Notes under the pieces: generated by a model | The model's input: the letters and a program-made list of their open reading frames with translations, nothing else | The model's database searches: none | Told to the model about the DNA's origin: nothing | In this document: in pieces, positions 53,876 to 64,000 of the stretch | Numbering within the stretch: position 1 is the first letter of the stretch | Layout: each line of letters starts with the position of its first letter | Source: Naematelia aurantialba | Taxonomy: Eukaryota > Basidiomycota > Tremellomycetes > Tremellales > Naemateliaceae | DNA length: 64,000 bases | Assembly: GCA_021527695.1 (NCBI GenBank) | Contig: JAKFAO010000002.1 | Coordinates: 616,001 to 680,000, forward strand | Direction: 5' to 3' | Program-made: the position numbers and the translations under genes

Positions 53876-56053
53876 ATGTCCAGTATCGAGCTCATCAACC
53901 CTCGTGCAGAGAGTGTCCGTCGGTCACAGGCATTGCAGGTGAACACGGTGCGTAGGCTCTATATATGCGCGGACTGGTGGCTCATAGATGCATAGGCTGG
54001 AGCTGTCGGTCTCGCAAATGTCGTCAAGAGCAATCTTGGTGAGCTTCGAGGTTACTCACTCTATAGCCAAGCTGACCAAATCAGGACCTCGGGGAACAAT
54101 CAAGATGCTCGTGGACGGTGCAGGGGGTATCAAGATGACCAAGGTCCGTGATTCCGCTTGGGACACCATGGTCCACTGACCGATCTGCTCAGGACGGGAA
54201 AGTCTTGTTGTCCGAGATGCAGATCCAGAACCCCACAGCTGCTATGATTGCTCGAACAGCAGTTGCGCAGGACGAGCAAGTGGGTGACGGGACGACGTCT
54301 GTGGTTCTGCTCGTTGGGGAGCTGTTGAGGCAGGCGGATCGGTATATCCAGGAAGGCGTGCACCCACGCGTCATTGGAGAGGGATTCGACATGGCCAAGA
54401 AGGAGGCGCTCTCTGTATGTCCTGTTCCGACATGGTCATGCAGCAAGGGGTCTTCCGGCTGATGGAAGCAGTTTCTCGACTCGTACAAGCAGACACCGAC
54501 GCTGGACCGAGCCAACCTCATCTCCGTCGCACATACCTCGCTCGCCACGAAACTCCACGCCGCTCTGGCTCAGAAACTGTCGGCCGATGTCGTCGACGCT
54601 GTCCTCGCTATCCAGGCGCCGGCGCCGGACGACATCAACGATTTCCGCGAACCGATCGACCTACATATGATCGAGGTGATGAAGATGCAGCACAAGACGG
54701 ATACGGACACGCAGCTGGTCAGGGGTTTGGTGATGGACCACGGTGCGCGGCACCCAGACATGCCCAAACGCATTGAAAATGCCTTTATTCTCACCCTGAA
54801 CGTGTCGCTGGAATACGAAAAGACGTGAGCGGCAACTCCCACTTGCACAAGGTGCGCAGCTGACAAGACCAGCGAGGTGAACTCTGGATTCTTCTACTCT
54901 TCAGCCGAGCAACGCGAAAAGCTCGTCGAATCTGAGCGCCGTTTCGTCGATGCCAAGCTCAAGAAGATCGTCGAGCTCAAGAACCTGGTGTGCGACCAGG
55001 CCGTTGGGTCAGGGGAGAAGCCGAAAGGGTTCGTGGTGGTCAACCAGAAGGGTATCGACCCGATGAGCCTGGACGTGCTGGTGAAGAATGGCATCTTCGC
55101 CCTCCGACGAGCGAAGCGCAGAAATATGGAACGGTACGTCATCGATGTATTAGTTGGCAGAGGGGTGGCTGAGAACGTGTAGGTTGCAGCTGGCTGTGGG
55201 CGGCATTGCGCAAAACTCAGTGGACGACCTGACACCAGACGTGCTGGGTTGGGCTGGGCTGGTGTACGAACACACCCTTGGCGAGGAAAAGTACACTTTT
55301 ATCGAGGACGTCAAAGAGCCAAAATCGGTCACCATGCTCATCAAAGGTGAGACTGACGGAGACACACGGTGCTGGCGATAGCTGAATGCGGTGTGTCAGG
55401 ACCCAACGCACATACCATGACGCAGATCCAGGACGCGCTTCGAGACGGATTCCGGTCGGTCAAGAACGCTATCGAGGACAAATGCCTCATCCCCGGCGCT
55501 GGCGCATTCGAGATTGCCTGTTCAGCGCACCTCCAAACCGCTCTCAGGTCCTCCGCAAAGGGGCGGACAAAGCTTGGTGTGCTCGCGTTTGCCGAGGCGC
55601 TGCTCATCATCCCTAAAACGCTCGCTGCGAACGGCGGGTACGACGTGCAGGATGCTATTGTGGGGTTGCAGCAGGAGGCAGAGGAGACGGACGACCCGGT
55701 CGGACTCGACTTGAAGTCGGGCGAACCGATGAATCCAGTCGTCGAGGGTGTGTGGGACAACTACAGAGTCAAGCGGCAGATGCTGCATTCTTGGTGAGTC
55801 GGTCGGCTGCCGCTGTGGCCAAGTGGCGCGATGTGGCGGTTAATTTATCCGCCGAGACGACCAACGCAAGCTGGCGTGGTAGCGTTCGTGGTGTGAGTTG
55901 CGCTGATGGGTCCAGCTCGGTGATTGCCGTCAACTTGTTGAGTACGGACGAGATTTTGCGCGCGGGCAGATCATCGTGAGTCTGGCCAAGAGCTGGAAGG
56001 AGTCGGTCGCTGATGTGTGCAGATTGAAGCCAGAAGGAGCAGGACCTCAGTAG
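53876..56053 (+). CDS. CCT6: T-complex chaperonin subunit zeta (CCT6)
   Basis: Ten exons: 53876-53947, 53996-54038, 54085-54143, 54193-54414, 54472-54824, 54873-55133, 55183-55346, 55400-55793, 55916-55975 and 56023-56053, giving 552 residues in frame. It is a group II chaperonin: [40 protein letters not shown] (GDGTT ATP-binding motif), [17 protein letters not shown], the apical [16 protein letters not shown] and [13 protein letters not shown]-terminal [20 protein letters not shown] and [20 protein letters not shown] point to the zeta subunit rather than the other seven. It folds actin and tubulin in the TRiC ring. Exon 3 uses a GTCCGT donor. The last exon is 31 bp and encodes the [10 protein letters not shown] tail. 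Confidence 0.95.
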
Positions 56054-56360
56054 ATGACAGAATGCATGGCATGGCTGCAGTGCGTATTGGCGCGCGCGTT
56101 GTGCTGGAGGGTGAGATCGACGGCGCGGTGGGGGCATGACCGTGGCCACGATTCTGGAGAAGGTGCCGTTCCAAAGCAGCAAACTTGAGAGAAAAATTCA
56201 GGGAGACTCTCGGAGCGACTGTCATCGACAGGTTAGAGACACCTCAGAGATACACTCGGAGAGGCAAGTCAGAGAGACAAGTCAGAAACAAGTCGTGGAT
56301 TGTCTTATGCAGGAGTCACTGACGCAACACAAGAGCTGGATGACACATGGACGGAACGTA
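56054..56360. other. Convergent intergenic region
   Basis: 307 bp between convergent ends. A GAGAGACA/GTCAGAGA-type purine run lies at about 56220-56290. No gene. Confidence 0.4.
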
Positions 56361-57774
56361 TCAAAACAACGCTGGGAACGGCATCTCCTCTGTCGGCTGC
56401 AGCCTATCGCGCTCAGCTGACCAGCCAGTACTCGGACGCACCAGTTCTTCTCGTCATAGACTGCGCCTTTGCCGCCTTCGATCATGTGGAACGTGTAGAT
56501 GAGCCGGCTCTTATCTGATGGGTTGGGCGGGGACTTGTGCATGACGCTCCCTGCGTTGTCAGCGAGGAGCGGCCGTGGTAGAGACGGAGGGCACGGAGGG
56601 GAGACACAGAGGGGAGGACACGGAGAACAGACACAGACAGCAGACACGGAGGAAGACGGGGGACAGAGACGAAGGGCGGCCAAGTGTAGAGACGCCCACC
56701 ATGGATCAGCACAAGTGTCCCGGCAGTACAAGGCGCCTCCCTCCATCCCTCCATGTCATCCCACTGTTCGTCATTCGGCTCCACCCCAGGAACAGACTCG
56801 AATGTCGTGCCTCCTCCTGGGGCGCGGACAAAGCGGCTGGCCGTGCGAGACAGCTTGTGAGAGCCGGGCAGGAAAGACTGCATACGTCAGCCTTGACCTT
56901 TCTGTTGTCTTTCCTGCGATGAGGACTCGCGAGGAAACCGAACCCACCAGACAGCCGTTCTCGGGCGAGCAGTCCTCCAACGCGATCCACCACCCAATGG
57001 CGCTGGGCGGGCGCGTGTACAGAAACGTCGAATCATTGTGGCACGGCACGACCCCGCCAATCCGCGGCTGCTTGCAGATGATCATGCTCTGCAACACCCG
57101 TGGACTCTCGTGCTCGCCCAGCTCGCGGGCGAGCGTCGTGATCCGCTCAGAGGTGAGTGTGTGTCTGCGAAATATGGGGTCGAGAGGGGCCAGGGCGTGC
57201 CCGATCTTGTTTATCGATTGGGAGGGGGGGACGAGGAGCTTCCCCGGAGACGTGGGGGTCGGTGCAGATAGTGCCGAGGGCTCGAGAAAGTATCGGATCT
57301 GCTGGTGTCAGAACATATCTAGGCATAATTCCAGGTGAGTAAGATTTAGGGCTTTGAGAGGAGGGAGGTAGGACATGGCAGTCAGAGGAGAGAGGTAGGA
57401 CATGGTGGCGGTGAGAAGCACATGCAACCAGACGCACCTTGTCGTTCGAGCCGAGAAAGTAATCATCGCCAACATGTTCCCCGTCCGCTTCGGTCTTGAA
57501 CGTCGTCTACGCCATGGATGAGCACGCCACTGTGGGCGCGCACGTTGGGGGCCGGACGTGAGTCGACGTACCAGCGGGTGACCCTCGATCTCAAACTCAT
57601 CACATAGCTGTCGAGCTCGACCGAGCATCTCATGCGTATCTGCTGCAGAGTAGAAGCCCGGCAAGACGAGGTACCTGCGGACAACACTCAGCTGTTGCGT
57701 GGCATGTGCATGCGCCACATAGCTTACCCGTCGTCTCTCCATTGCTGCAGCTGTTCGGCGGACAAGATGGCCAT
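56361..57774 (-). CDS. Phytanoyl-CoA dioxygenase (PhyH) family Fe(II)/2-oxoglutarate enzyme
   Basis: Multi-exon gene. The N-terminus AEQLQQWRDDGYLVLPGFYS, then DTHEMLGRARQLCDEFEIEG, is typical PhyH. TTFKTEADGEHVGDDYFLGS and KIRYFLEPSAL follow. The iron site is GGVVPCHNDSTFLYT (His-X-Asp), then ALEDCSPENGCL, SFLPGSHKLS and the distal GSVMHKSPPNPSDKSRLIYT (His and the 2-oxoglutarate Arg). The final exon gives LQPTEEMPFPALF before the stop at 56361. The substrate is unknown: PhyHD1-like or peroxisomal roles are possible and no PTS1 is seen at the C-terminus. An in-frame ATG at 57786 would add four residues. Confidence 0.87.
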
Positions 57775-58131
57775 CTCGTATCCCATGTGTAAATCACGGA
57801 GCAAGCTCGAGGTATGGACGAGCAGATAACATGGTAGATACCCCGTATCTACAGCCGACGCGGTGCCCCGACTTGGGTTGCCACCATGTCATGGCCGAGA
57901 ATGGGTCAGTCCAAGGCCAACTTAACCACCACAGCAGAGACGGCACGGTAGAGTGTGCCAACAGACGTGCAGCAGTCCAGCGCGGCCGGGTATACCGTTT
58001 TACGACAGACACGAAGCATGCAAACGTCAGACACCAGCGAGACGAGCACCAAAGCCTGCTCAACGCCACCCATGTGCTATTGCGACACCCTCTGTCGTAA
58101 GATCGTGCATATCATGATGTGGTGCGGCAGC
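57775..58131. other. Intergenic, nothing recognised
   Basis: About 355 bp between two minus-strand genes: probable promoter of the PhyH-like gene. No TATA or further frame of note. Confidence 0.4.
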
Positions 58132-58877
58132 CTACTGCCACCCTATAAAGTTCTTCACCGCCGTCCGCGCATACGGGATATAACTCAGCGCATACTGCTG
58201 ATCAGCTTCGGCCGGCCGCCTCGGACTCACCCAGAGCTCGCAGAGGTACTGCACAATGACGAATACGATGCACAGGATCGCAGGGAGCACAAACGCCGAC
58301 ACAAAGGTCATGATGATGGATACGACGAGCAGGACCGTTGCAACTACGCGGACAGGCTTGAACATCGTCTCTGCCTGTTTCTTGAACCCTCTGTTTGATG
58401 TAAGCGTCAATTCAGTTGTTGCTTTGTAGGAGACACCAGACGTACACCAAGAAACCCATGCCGACGAGAGACAGGATACCGCCGACGGCGAACAGAGTAG
58501 CAAAGGCGCCCGTCGCCCCGACAAAGAGCAACACCGCCCCGAGCAGACTGATTGCCAGGCCGCCCACATAGCCTGACGGTCAGCGGCCTTTGCTCTGTGC
58601 GTGCCAGTTGCAGCCACTCACAGAATGCGAATCCGTAGAGCCGTTGCAGGCGGGTCAGACCCAGAGCTGAGAAGGCTGATTTTTGCTATACCACCGTCAG
58701 AGGCGCTGATGCATGGAGGTTGACGGCTTGCGTACACCGCCAAAGACGAGGTCATCGGTCTGTGTGTCGAGATCTGGAAGACCTGTAAGGGGTGGCGTCA
58801 GCATCAGCCAGTCAGCCAGAGCGCGCTCCTCAAGCGTAGAGCGACTCACTGAACCATTTCCGTGAGGGCTCAGACAT
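58132..58877 (-). CDS. SFT2: Vesicle transport protein SFT2
   Basis: Small four-pass Golgi membrane protein of the GOT1/SFT2 family. Exons include 58877-58850, 58782-58736, 58685-58622, one ending near 58445, and a last exon of about 58395-58132. Sequence: MSEPSRKWFSLPDLDTQTDD, KSAFSALGLTRLQRLYGFAF, four hydrophobic segments (YVGGLAISLLGAVLLFVGAT, FATLFAVGGILSLVGMGFLV, VATVLLVVSIIMTFVSAFVL and AILCIVFVIVQYLCELWV), the conserved FKKQAETMFKPVR cytosolic loop, and the C-terminal YALSYIPYARTAVKNFIG signature of SFT2. The family acts in retrograde traffic from endosomes to the Golgi. The intron 2 donor follows GGT; this choice keeps all exons in frame. Confidence 0.88.
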
Positions 58878-59137
58878 TGTTTTGAGTGATGCCGTGCTGC
58901 TGTCGAGATGCTGATTGAATGTGGATGATACTCGTAGTATAACACCTTTGTCTCGTCGGCTTGTACGCGTCGAGCCCGAGGATGACTTTGTTTATTCTGC
59001 CCCCCCTTTTATTGCTCAAAGTGAGGTGGCCACTTGCAGAACCTTCGTCCTTCTTCAGTTATAATCGTCGACTCTTACCAAGCCTCGGTGTCAGCACGAC
59101 GACACTTGCTGCGACGGTGCCGAGAGACGCAGTCATC

Positions 59138-62100
59138 ATGTCCGAGGAGCCTTATCGCACTCTGCAGACGTTTACGGCTCCTCAGGAGATCCTTGACGAG
59201 CATGAGCAGATGGCCGATGAGGACGACACGCCCGATGCGTTTCAAGCTCAAGCTCGGGTGAAGCAGGTCGCTGCCAGGCAAAGTGACTACCAGCTGCGGC
59301 GCTTCAACCGGTCCGATGCACTGGTGGAAGGCGAGGACCTGACTTTTGAGGACCGGATGCGCTTGGCCGAGTTGGAGAGGGAGGAGGAAAAAGTCCGGCG
59401 ATTCAAGGAACAGCAGGATAAGGAGAAGGCGGCCGCGCCAAAACCATTAGAGGACAAGACTCCGCCTCGAGCCATTACCGATGGCGATACGCCTCCACGG
59501 GGGGCCGCTGATGGGGATACTCCACCCAGGGCGGAGGTCAAGGAGGGCACGCCTCCGCCAAAGAAGAGGAGGTGGGATGTCGAGGAAGTCAAGCAGGAAA
59601 AGGAGGAGAAGGGAGAATGGTCCAAGGAGGCTTTGGGCGAGGCGCCCAAGAAACGTCGCTCACGATGGGACCAGACGCCAGCCGAAGCTCCCGATGCGAC
59701 ACCTGGCACGAAAAAGTCTAGATGGGACCAAACGCCAGCCGCATCGGCAGTCACCAACGCTGCCGGCCAGACACCGCAATTCACCACGGGCGGCGTCATG
59801 ATGGTTGAGGATAAGCGATATCGAGCCATTACAGACGAAGAGCTTGATGGCATGCTGCCAGGCAAAGCGGAGGGTTACGTCATCTGCCCTGTGCCCGACG
59901 ACTACCAGCCTGCCCCCTCTGTCCGCAAGCTCGTTCCCGCAACTTCCGCAGATGGCTTCATGCAACAGGACGAAGCCGATGCCGCAAGGGCTCGTGCAGC
60001 AGTAGGCGGTCTGCAAGGGACGAGCGAACAAACAGAGATCGAGGGTATCGGAACGCTGCAGTTCTTGAAGCAGGAGGATACGCAATACTTTGCCAAGGTC
60101 CTGGGAGAGGGAGGAGGGGAAGAGGATGATGTGCATTATACCCTCGACGAGCTCAAGGAGAGGAAGATCATGCGACTCTTGCTCAAAATCAAGAACGGCA
60201 CACCACCTGTCAGGAAGACCGCATTGCGACAGATCACCGACAAGGCCCGCGAATTCGGTGCTGGACCGCTGTTCGACAAGATCTTGCCTCTTCTCATGGA
60301 ACGGACACTCGAAGACCAGGAGCGCCACTTGCTTGTCAAGGTCATCGACCGTGTCTTGTACAAGCTTGACGATCTCGTACGACCATACGTTCACAAGATC
60401 CTCGTCGTCATTGAGCCACTCTTGATCGATGAGGATTACTATGCTCGAGTCGAGGGCCGGGAGATCATCAGTAACCTCGCCAAGGCTGCCGGCCTCGCTC
60501 ACATGATTTCCACCATGCGTCCCGATATCGACCACGTCGACGAGTACGTCCGAAACACCACGGCGCGAGCATTCTCCGTCGTGGCCTCTGCTTTGGGCAT
60601 CCCAGCTTTGCTCCCCTTCCTCAAGGCGGTATGTCGGTCAAAGAAGTCATGGCAAGCTAGACATACCGGCATCAGAATCATCCAGCAGATCGCCGTCATG
60701 ACTGGATGTGCTGTCTTGCCCCATCTGCGTAATCTTGTCGACGCCATCGCTGCCGGACTGCAGGACGAGCAGCAAAAGGTGCGAACAATGACGGCGCTCT
60801 CTCTCGCTGCGCTGGCCGAATCGGCTGCACCATACGGTATCGAGTCGTTCGACGAGGTTCTCAAACCCTTGTGGCTTGGTATCAGACAACATCGAGGCAA
60901 GACACTGGCCGCATTCATCAAAGCCATCGGATACATTATCCCTCTGATGGACCCTGAATACGCCGGTTACTATGTCCGAGAGTGTATGCCCATTCTCATC
61001 CGAGAATTCCAGACGTCCGACGAAGAGATGCGGCGTATCGTACTGCAGGTCATCAAGCAGTGTGCTGGGACTGAGGGTGTCACGCCGTCGTACATCCGAG
61101 ACGAGGTGCTACCAGAGTTCTTCCGGGCCTTCTGGGTCAGGCGGATGGCACTCGACAAGCGAAATTACAAGCAGCTTGTCGAGACTACTACGGAGCTGGC
61201 GCAAAAGGCAGGAGTTGCCGTAATCGTTGGCCGGGTTTGCAATGACCTCAAAGACGAGAGCGAGCCGTTCCGAAAGATGGTCATGGAGACGATTACCAAA
61301 GTTGTTTCCAATGTCGGTGCGGCCGACATCGATGAGCGCCTGGAAGTCCAGCTCATCGACGGTATCATCTTTGCGTTCCAGGAGCAGACATTGGAGGACA
61401 ACGTCATGCTCGAGGGGTTTGCGACGGTCGTCAATGCGCTCGGTGGCCGTGTAAAGCCATATCTTCCACAAATTGTCTCGATGATTCTCTGGCGTTTGAC
61501 CAACAAATCAGCCAAGGTCCGTATGCTCGCTGCCGACTTGACCACCAAGCTTGCTCCGATCATCAAGAGCTCCGGCGAAGATCAGTTGCTCAGCAAGCTC
61601 GGCGTGGTAATTTTCGAGCAGCTCGGTGAAGAGTACCCCGATGCGCTGGGAAGTTTGATCGCTGCCGAGGGCGCTATCGCCAACGTGGTGGGTATGACCC
61701 AGATGAACCCTCCTGTCAAGGATCTCTGTGAGTACCATGTTTTGAATAGAGCTAACGACAGTGCCCCGTATGACTCCAATCCTGCGAAACCGACACGAAA
61801 AAGTGCAAGAGGCAACAATCAACTTGATTGGGCGAATTGCCGATCGCGGCGCAGAATTTGTGCCTGCGAAAGAATGGATGAGAATCTGTTTCGAGCTGCT
61901 CGACCTGCTCAAGGCGCACAAGAAAGCCATCCGACGAGCCGCCGTCAACTCGTTTGGCTACATTGCCAAGGCTATCGGTCCTCAGGACGTGCTGAGTGTG
62001 CTCTTGACAAACTTGAAAGTCCAGGAGCGTCAGTCCCGAGTCTGCAGTACTGTTGCTATCGGTGAGTTACCTGCACGGGAACAGGCTGACGTCTAGCTAT

Positions 62101-62723
62101 CGTGTCGGAGACTTGTGGTCCTTTCACGTGCATTCCGGCGATTCTCAATGAATACCGAACGCCGGAACTGAATGTGCGGAATGGTTGCCTGAAAGCACTG
62201 GCATTCGTGTTCGAATACGTTGGCGAGATGTCGAAAGACTACATTCACTCGGTTGTTGGGCTACTTGAAGACGCCCTGACCGACCGCGATCACGTTCATC
62301 GGCAGACTGCCGCTGCCATTGTGAAGCATCTCACCATTGGCGTTGCTGGACTGGGGTACGAGGAGGCGCTCACGCATCTGCTCAACCTCGTGTGGCCAAA
62401 TATCTTCGAGACGAGTCCCCACGTTATTGGTGGGATGATGGACGCGATCGAGGCGATGCGGCTGGGTGTCGGGCCGGGCGTCGTGCTCAGCTATGTCTTG
62501 CAGGGCTTGTTCCACCCCGCTCGCAGAGTCAGGGAAGTCTACTGGCGGATGTACAGTGAGTCATGGACAGCAAAGTTGCATGGCTGCGAGCTGACGGTGT
62601 TCAGATACGCTTATTTTGGGCTCGGCAGATGCCATGGTGCCGTTCTTCCCGAACCTCGAGTCGGCGTCGGATCTCGCCACAGGACAGGACTATACGCGAC
62701 ATCACCTCATGATGTGGGTTTGA
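59138..62723 (+). CDS. SF3B1: SF3B1 / SF3b155 splicing factor (U2 snRNP)
   Basis: Four exons: 59138-61727, 61762-62061, 62097-62555 and 62605-62723, giving 1155 residues. The N-terminal part has acidic and KRRRWD/SRWDQTP repeats (the U2AF-ligand motif class that binds U2AF2 and other UHM proteins). The HEAT-repeat superhelix begins near residue 340: [120 protein letters not shown] and the C-terminal [20 protein letters not shown]. It clamps U2 snRNA on the branch site. The first exon is 2590 bp, unusually long beside the many-intron neighbours. An in-frame ATG 177 bp upstream exists, but [12 protein letters not shown] is preferred. Confidence 0.96.
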
Positions 62724-63034
62724 GGGATGCGTGGGTGTGGGTGTGGGTGTGCGGGGTGGGTGTGGGTGTGGGGTGTGGGTGTGGGTGTGAGGGTATATGA
62801 GTGGGAGTATATCGTGCGATGCATGCGATACAAGCTCCTGGTTAAGTAGCGAAGGGGAGTACTTTTAGGCGTGCGGTGCTGGATACGGATGAGCAGCACG
62901 CCTATTCAACCTCCACCCTTTCGATAATTTTCTGTCGCCTTTGCATGGATACTCGTACAATATTCCTGCTTGTTCTGCTTGCTTGTTAGATATAGAGCGC
63001 AGTGAAAACATCAGCAGTCAAGGGCTCAGCAGTC
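62724..63034. other. Intergenic with GTGTGG run
   Basis: About 310 bp between two + strand genes. A (GGGTGTGGGTGT)n stretch at 62735-62793 directly follows the SF3B1 stop. No gene. Confidence 0.5.
62735..62793 (+). repeat. G/T-rich GTGTGG tandem repeat
   Basis: About nine GTGTGG-like hexamers on the + strand, beginning some 10 bases past the SF3B1 stop codon. Confidence 0.9.
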
Positions 63035-64000
63035 ATGGCCGACTCGATACACAAAGGTGAGGAGACGCTCGGCGTGCTGAGCGTGGCTGATGAAGTAGAG
63101 CTGGACGGGGCGATCCTGACTTACCTCGTCGCGCGGGGGTTTACACGATCTACGAAAGCTTTTGAAGCAGAGTCCAAGGCCAAGGCAGCTGCGGCGGGAC
63201 AGCTGGAACAGGTCTGGAAGGCGTTCAAGTGAGTATCAGTTCTAGGATATCCTAGTCCTCTCCTCCATTTCCTCTCCCTTCTCGTCCCCTCACTTTTCCT
63301 GGCTCTTCCTTCTCCTTCTTATCCCTCCTTTCCGTCCCTCTTGTCTTCTCCGCCTAGTCTTCTCCGCCCTCTCTTGCCGTCTGCCGTCTGTGTCTGCCGT
63401 CTGTGTCTGCCATCTGTCAGCTCCTTTCTCACTATTCTGCACCCATTCCTCGCACGCGTGCTGCGAGTCACCGTCCATCTCAAGCTGATTCATCAGACCA
63501 GCCCAGGAAGATGTGGAGATGACTTCGTCTGACGAAGAGAGCGAGTCCGAGTCAAGTGAGGACGAGGTGCCGGTAAAGCAAGTACCAGCAAAAGTGACGG
63601 CTGCCAAGGCGGATAAAAAGGTCGCGGCGGAGAAGAAGCCAGCGAGGCCAGCGAAGAAAGGTAGGTCGTCAAGCTGATTGTGCCTGATAGAGCAGCTGTA
63701 GAGCCTGCTTCGGTGCCTCTACCAGCTTCGTCGGCGTCTTCATCTTTTTCCTCTAGTTCGGACTCGGAGTCCGATCCGGACTCGGCATCGTCGGCATCGT
63801 CGGCATCGTCGTCATCTTCTTCTTCGTCCAAGTCGTCCAAGTCGTCGTCATCCTCTTCTTCGTCTTCGTCGGATTCCGACTCAGAGCCTGAAGCCCCGAT
63901 CAAGGCTGGTCCCGCTGCCCCTGCAGGTAACCGTGTTGCTGCTCTACCCGCTAGGGCCGGTAGCGACACGTCTACGACCCTGGACGACGATTCCGCTGCC
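63035..64000 (+). CDS. SRP40: SRP40/NOLC1 (Nopp140)-like nucleolar protein, 3' part missing
   Basis: Runs off the right edge. Exons 63035-63228, 63497-63660 and 63693->64000. The N-terminal ~40 residues hold a LisH-like helix (VELDGAILTYLVARGFTRST), used for dimerisation in the family. DEESESESSEDEVPVKQVPA and long Ser/Asp/Glu tracts separated by Lys/Ala/Pro segments (AAKADKKVAAEKKPARPAKK) follow, the alternating acidic-serine/basic arrangement of Nopp140-type proteins, which chaperone snoRNPs in the nucleolus. The C-terminal SRP40 domain lies outside the window. The start at 63035 was taken because it begins the conserved helix; the frame is open slightly upstream. Confidence 0.85.

Noticed and set aside
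1..64000. Transposon, CRISPR, prophage or secondary-metabolite cluster
   Set aside because: No transposase, integrase, reverse transcriptase, spaced direct-repeat array, phage gene or biosynthetic synthase was recognised; content is conserved eukaryotic genes with a few orphans.

Overview
The window is eukaryotic nuclear DNA from a fungus, most likely a basidiomycetous yeast of the Tremellomycetes type. This is inferred from gene content and style: high GC, gene-dense DNA, genes cut by many introns of roughly 45-140 bp with GT(R)(A/C/G)G(T/C) donors, CTGAC/CTAAC branch-like motifs just before the acceptor, and pyrimidine-rich gaps. The species cannot be named from the sequence alone. No transposon, rRNA, tRNA, CRISPR array or viral gene was recognised. 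Splice structures were rebuilt by hand by joining frames; for most genes the exon lengths sum to an exact multiple of three.

Layout. 1-955 (-) PWWP protein, running off the left edge. 1326-3815 (+) SCT1/GAT-type glycerol-phosphate acyltransferase. 4497-6615 (+) PGC1-like glycerophosphodiesterase. 6834-7094 (+) small unknown. 8312-11365 (+) secreted GH18 chitinase with a long Ser/Thr stalk. 12005-12880 (-) RS-rich unknown. 13611-15657 (+) secreted ThuA-like protein with a GPI-type tail. 16525-18995 (-) glycine-cleavage T protein. 19389-20453 (-) TIM17. 21056-22029 (+) RPB8. 22550-23942 (-) BIG1/VOA1-like V-ATPase assembly protein. 24343-26236 (+) TMEM41-like VTT protein. 27012-29607 (-) BTB protein. 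29891-31101 (+) NSL1/MIS14. 31501-31890 (-) small unknown. 32434-33403 (-) CFAP20-domain protein. 33604-37198 (+) TEL2. 37528-39591 (-) unknown membrane protein. 40201-43960 (-) NAD kinase. 44390-45758 (-) zinc alcohol dehydrogenase-like protein. 46139-49153 (+) malic enzyme. 49599-50729 (+) PHOSPHO-type phosphatase. 51063-51992 (-) mitoribosomal mL43. 52256-53552 (-) mitoribosomal uL29m. 53876-56053 (+) CCT6. 56361-57774 (-) phytanoyl-CoA dioxygenase-like. 58132-58877 (-) SFT2. 59138-62723 (+) SF3B1. 63035-64000 (+) SRP40/NOLC1-like, running off the right edge.

The genes are mostly conserved housekeeping genes and do not form one pathway or an accessory island. Loose themes are mitochondrial function (TIM17, GCV1, malic enzyme, mL43, uL29m), glycerophospholipid metabolism at the left end (SCT1, PGC1), wall and secretory-route proteins (chitinase, ThuA-like, BIG1, SFT2) and nuclear machinery (PWWP, RPB8, NSL1, TEL2, SF3B1, SRP40). 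Several pairs are divergent over short shared promoters. The most notable observations are a CFAP20 (cilium-family) protein in what looks like a non-flagellate fungus, an 8-base microexon in the PWWP gene, two GC-AG introns, and repeat arrays concentrated in introns, gaps and secretory stalks.
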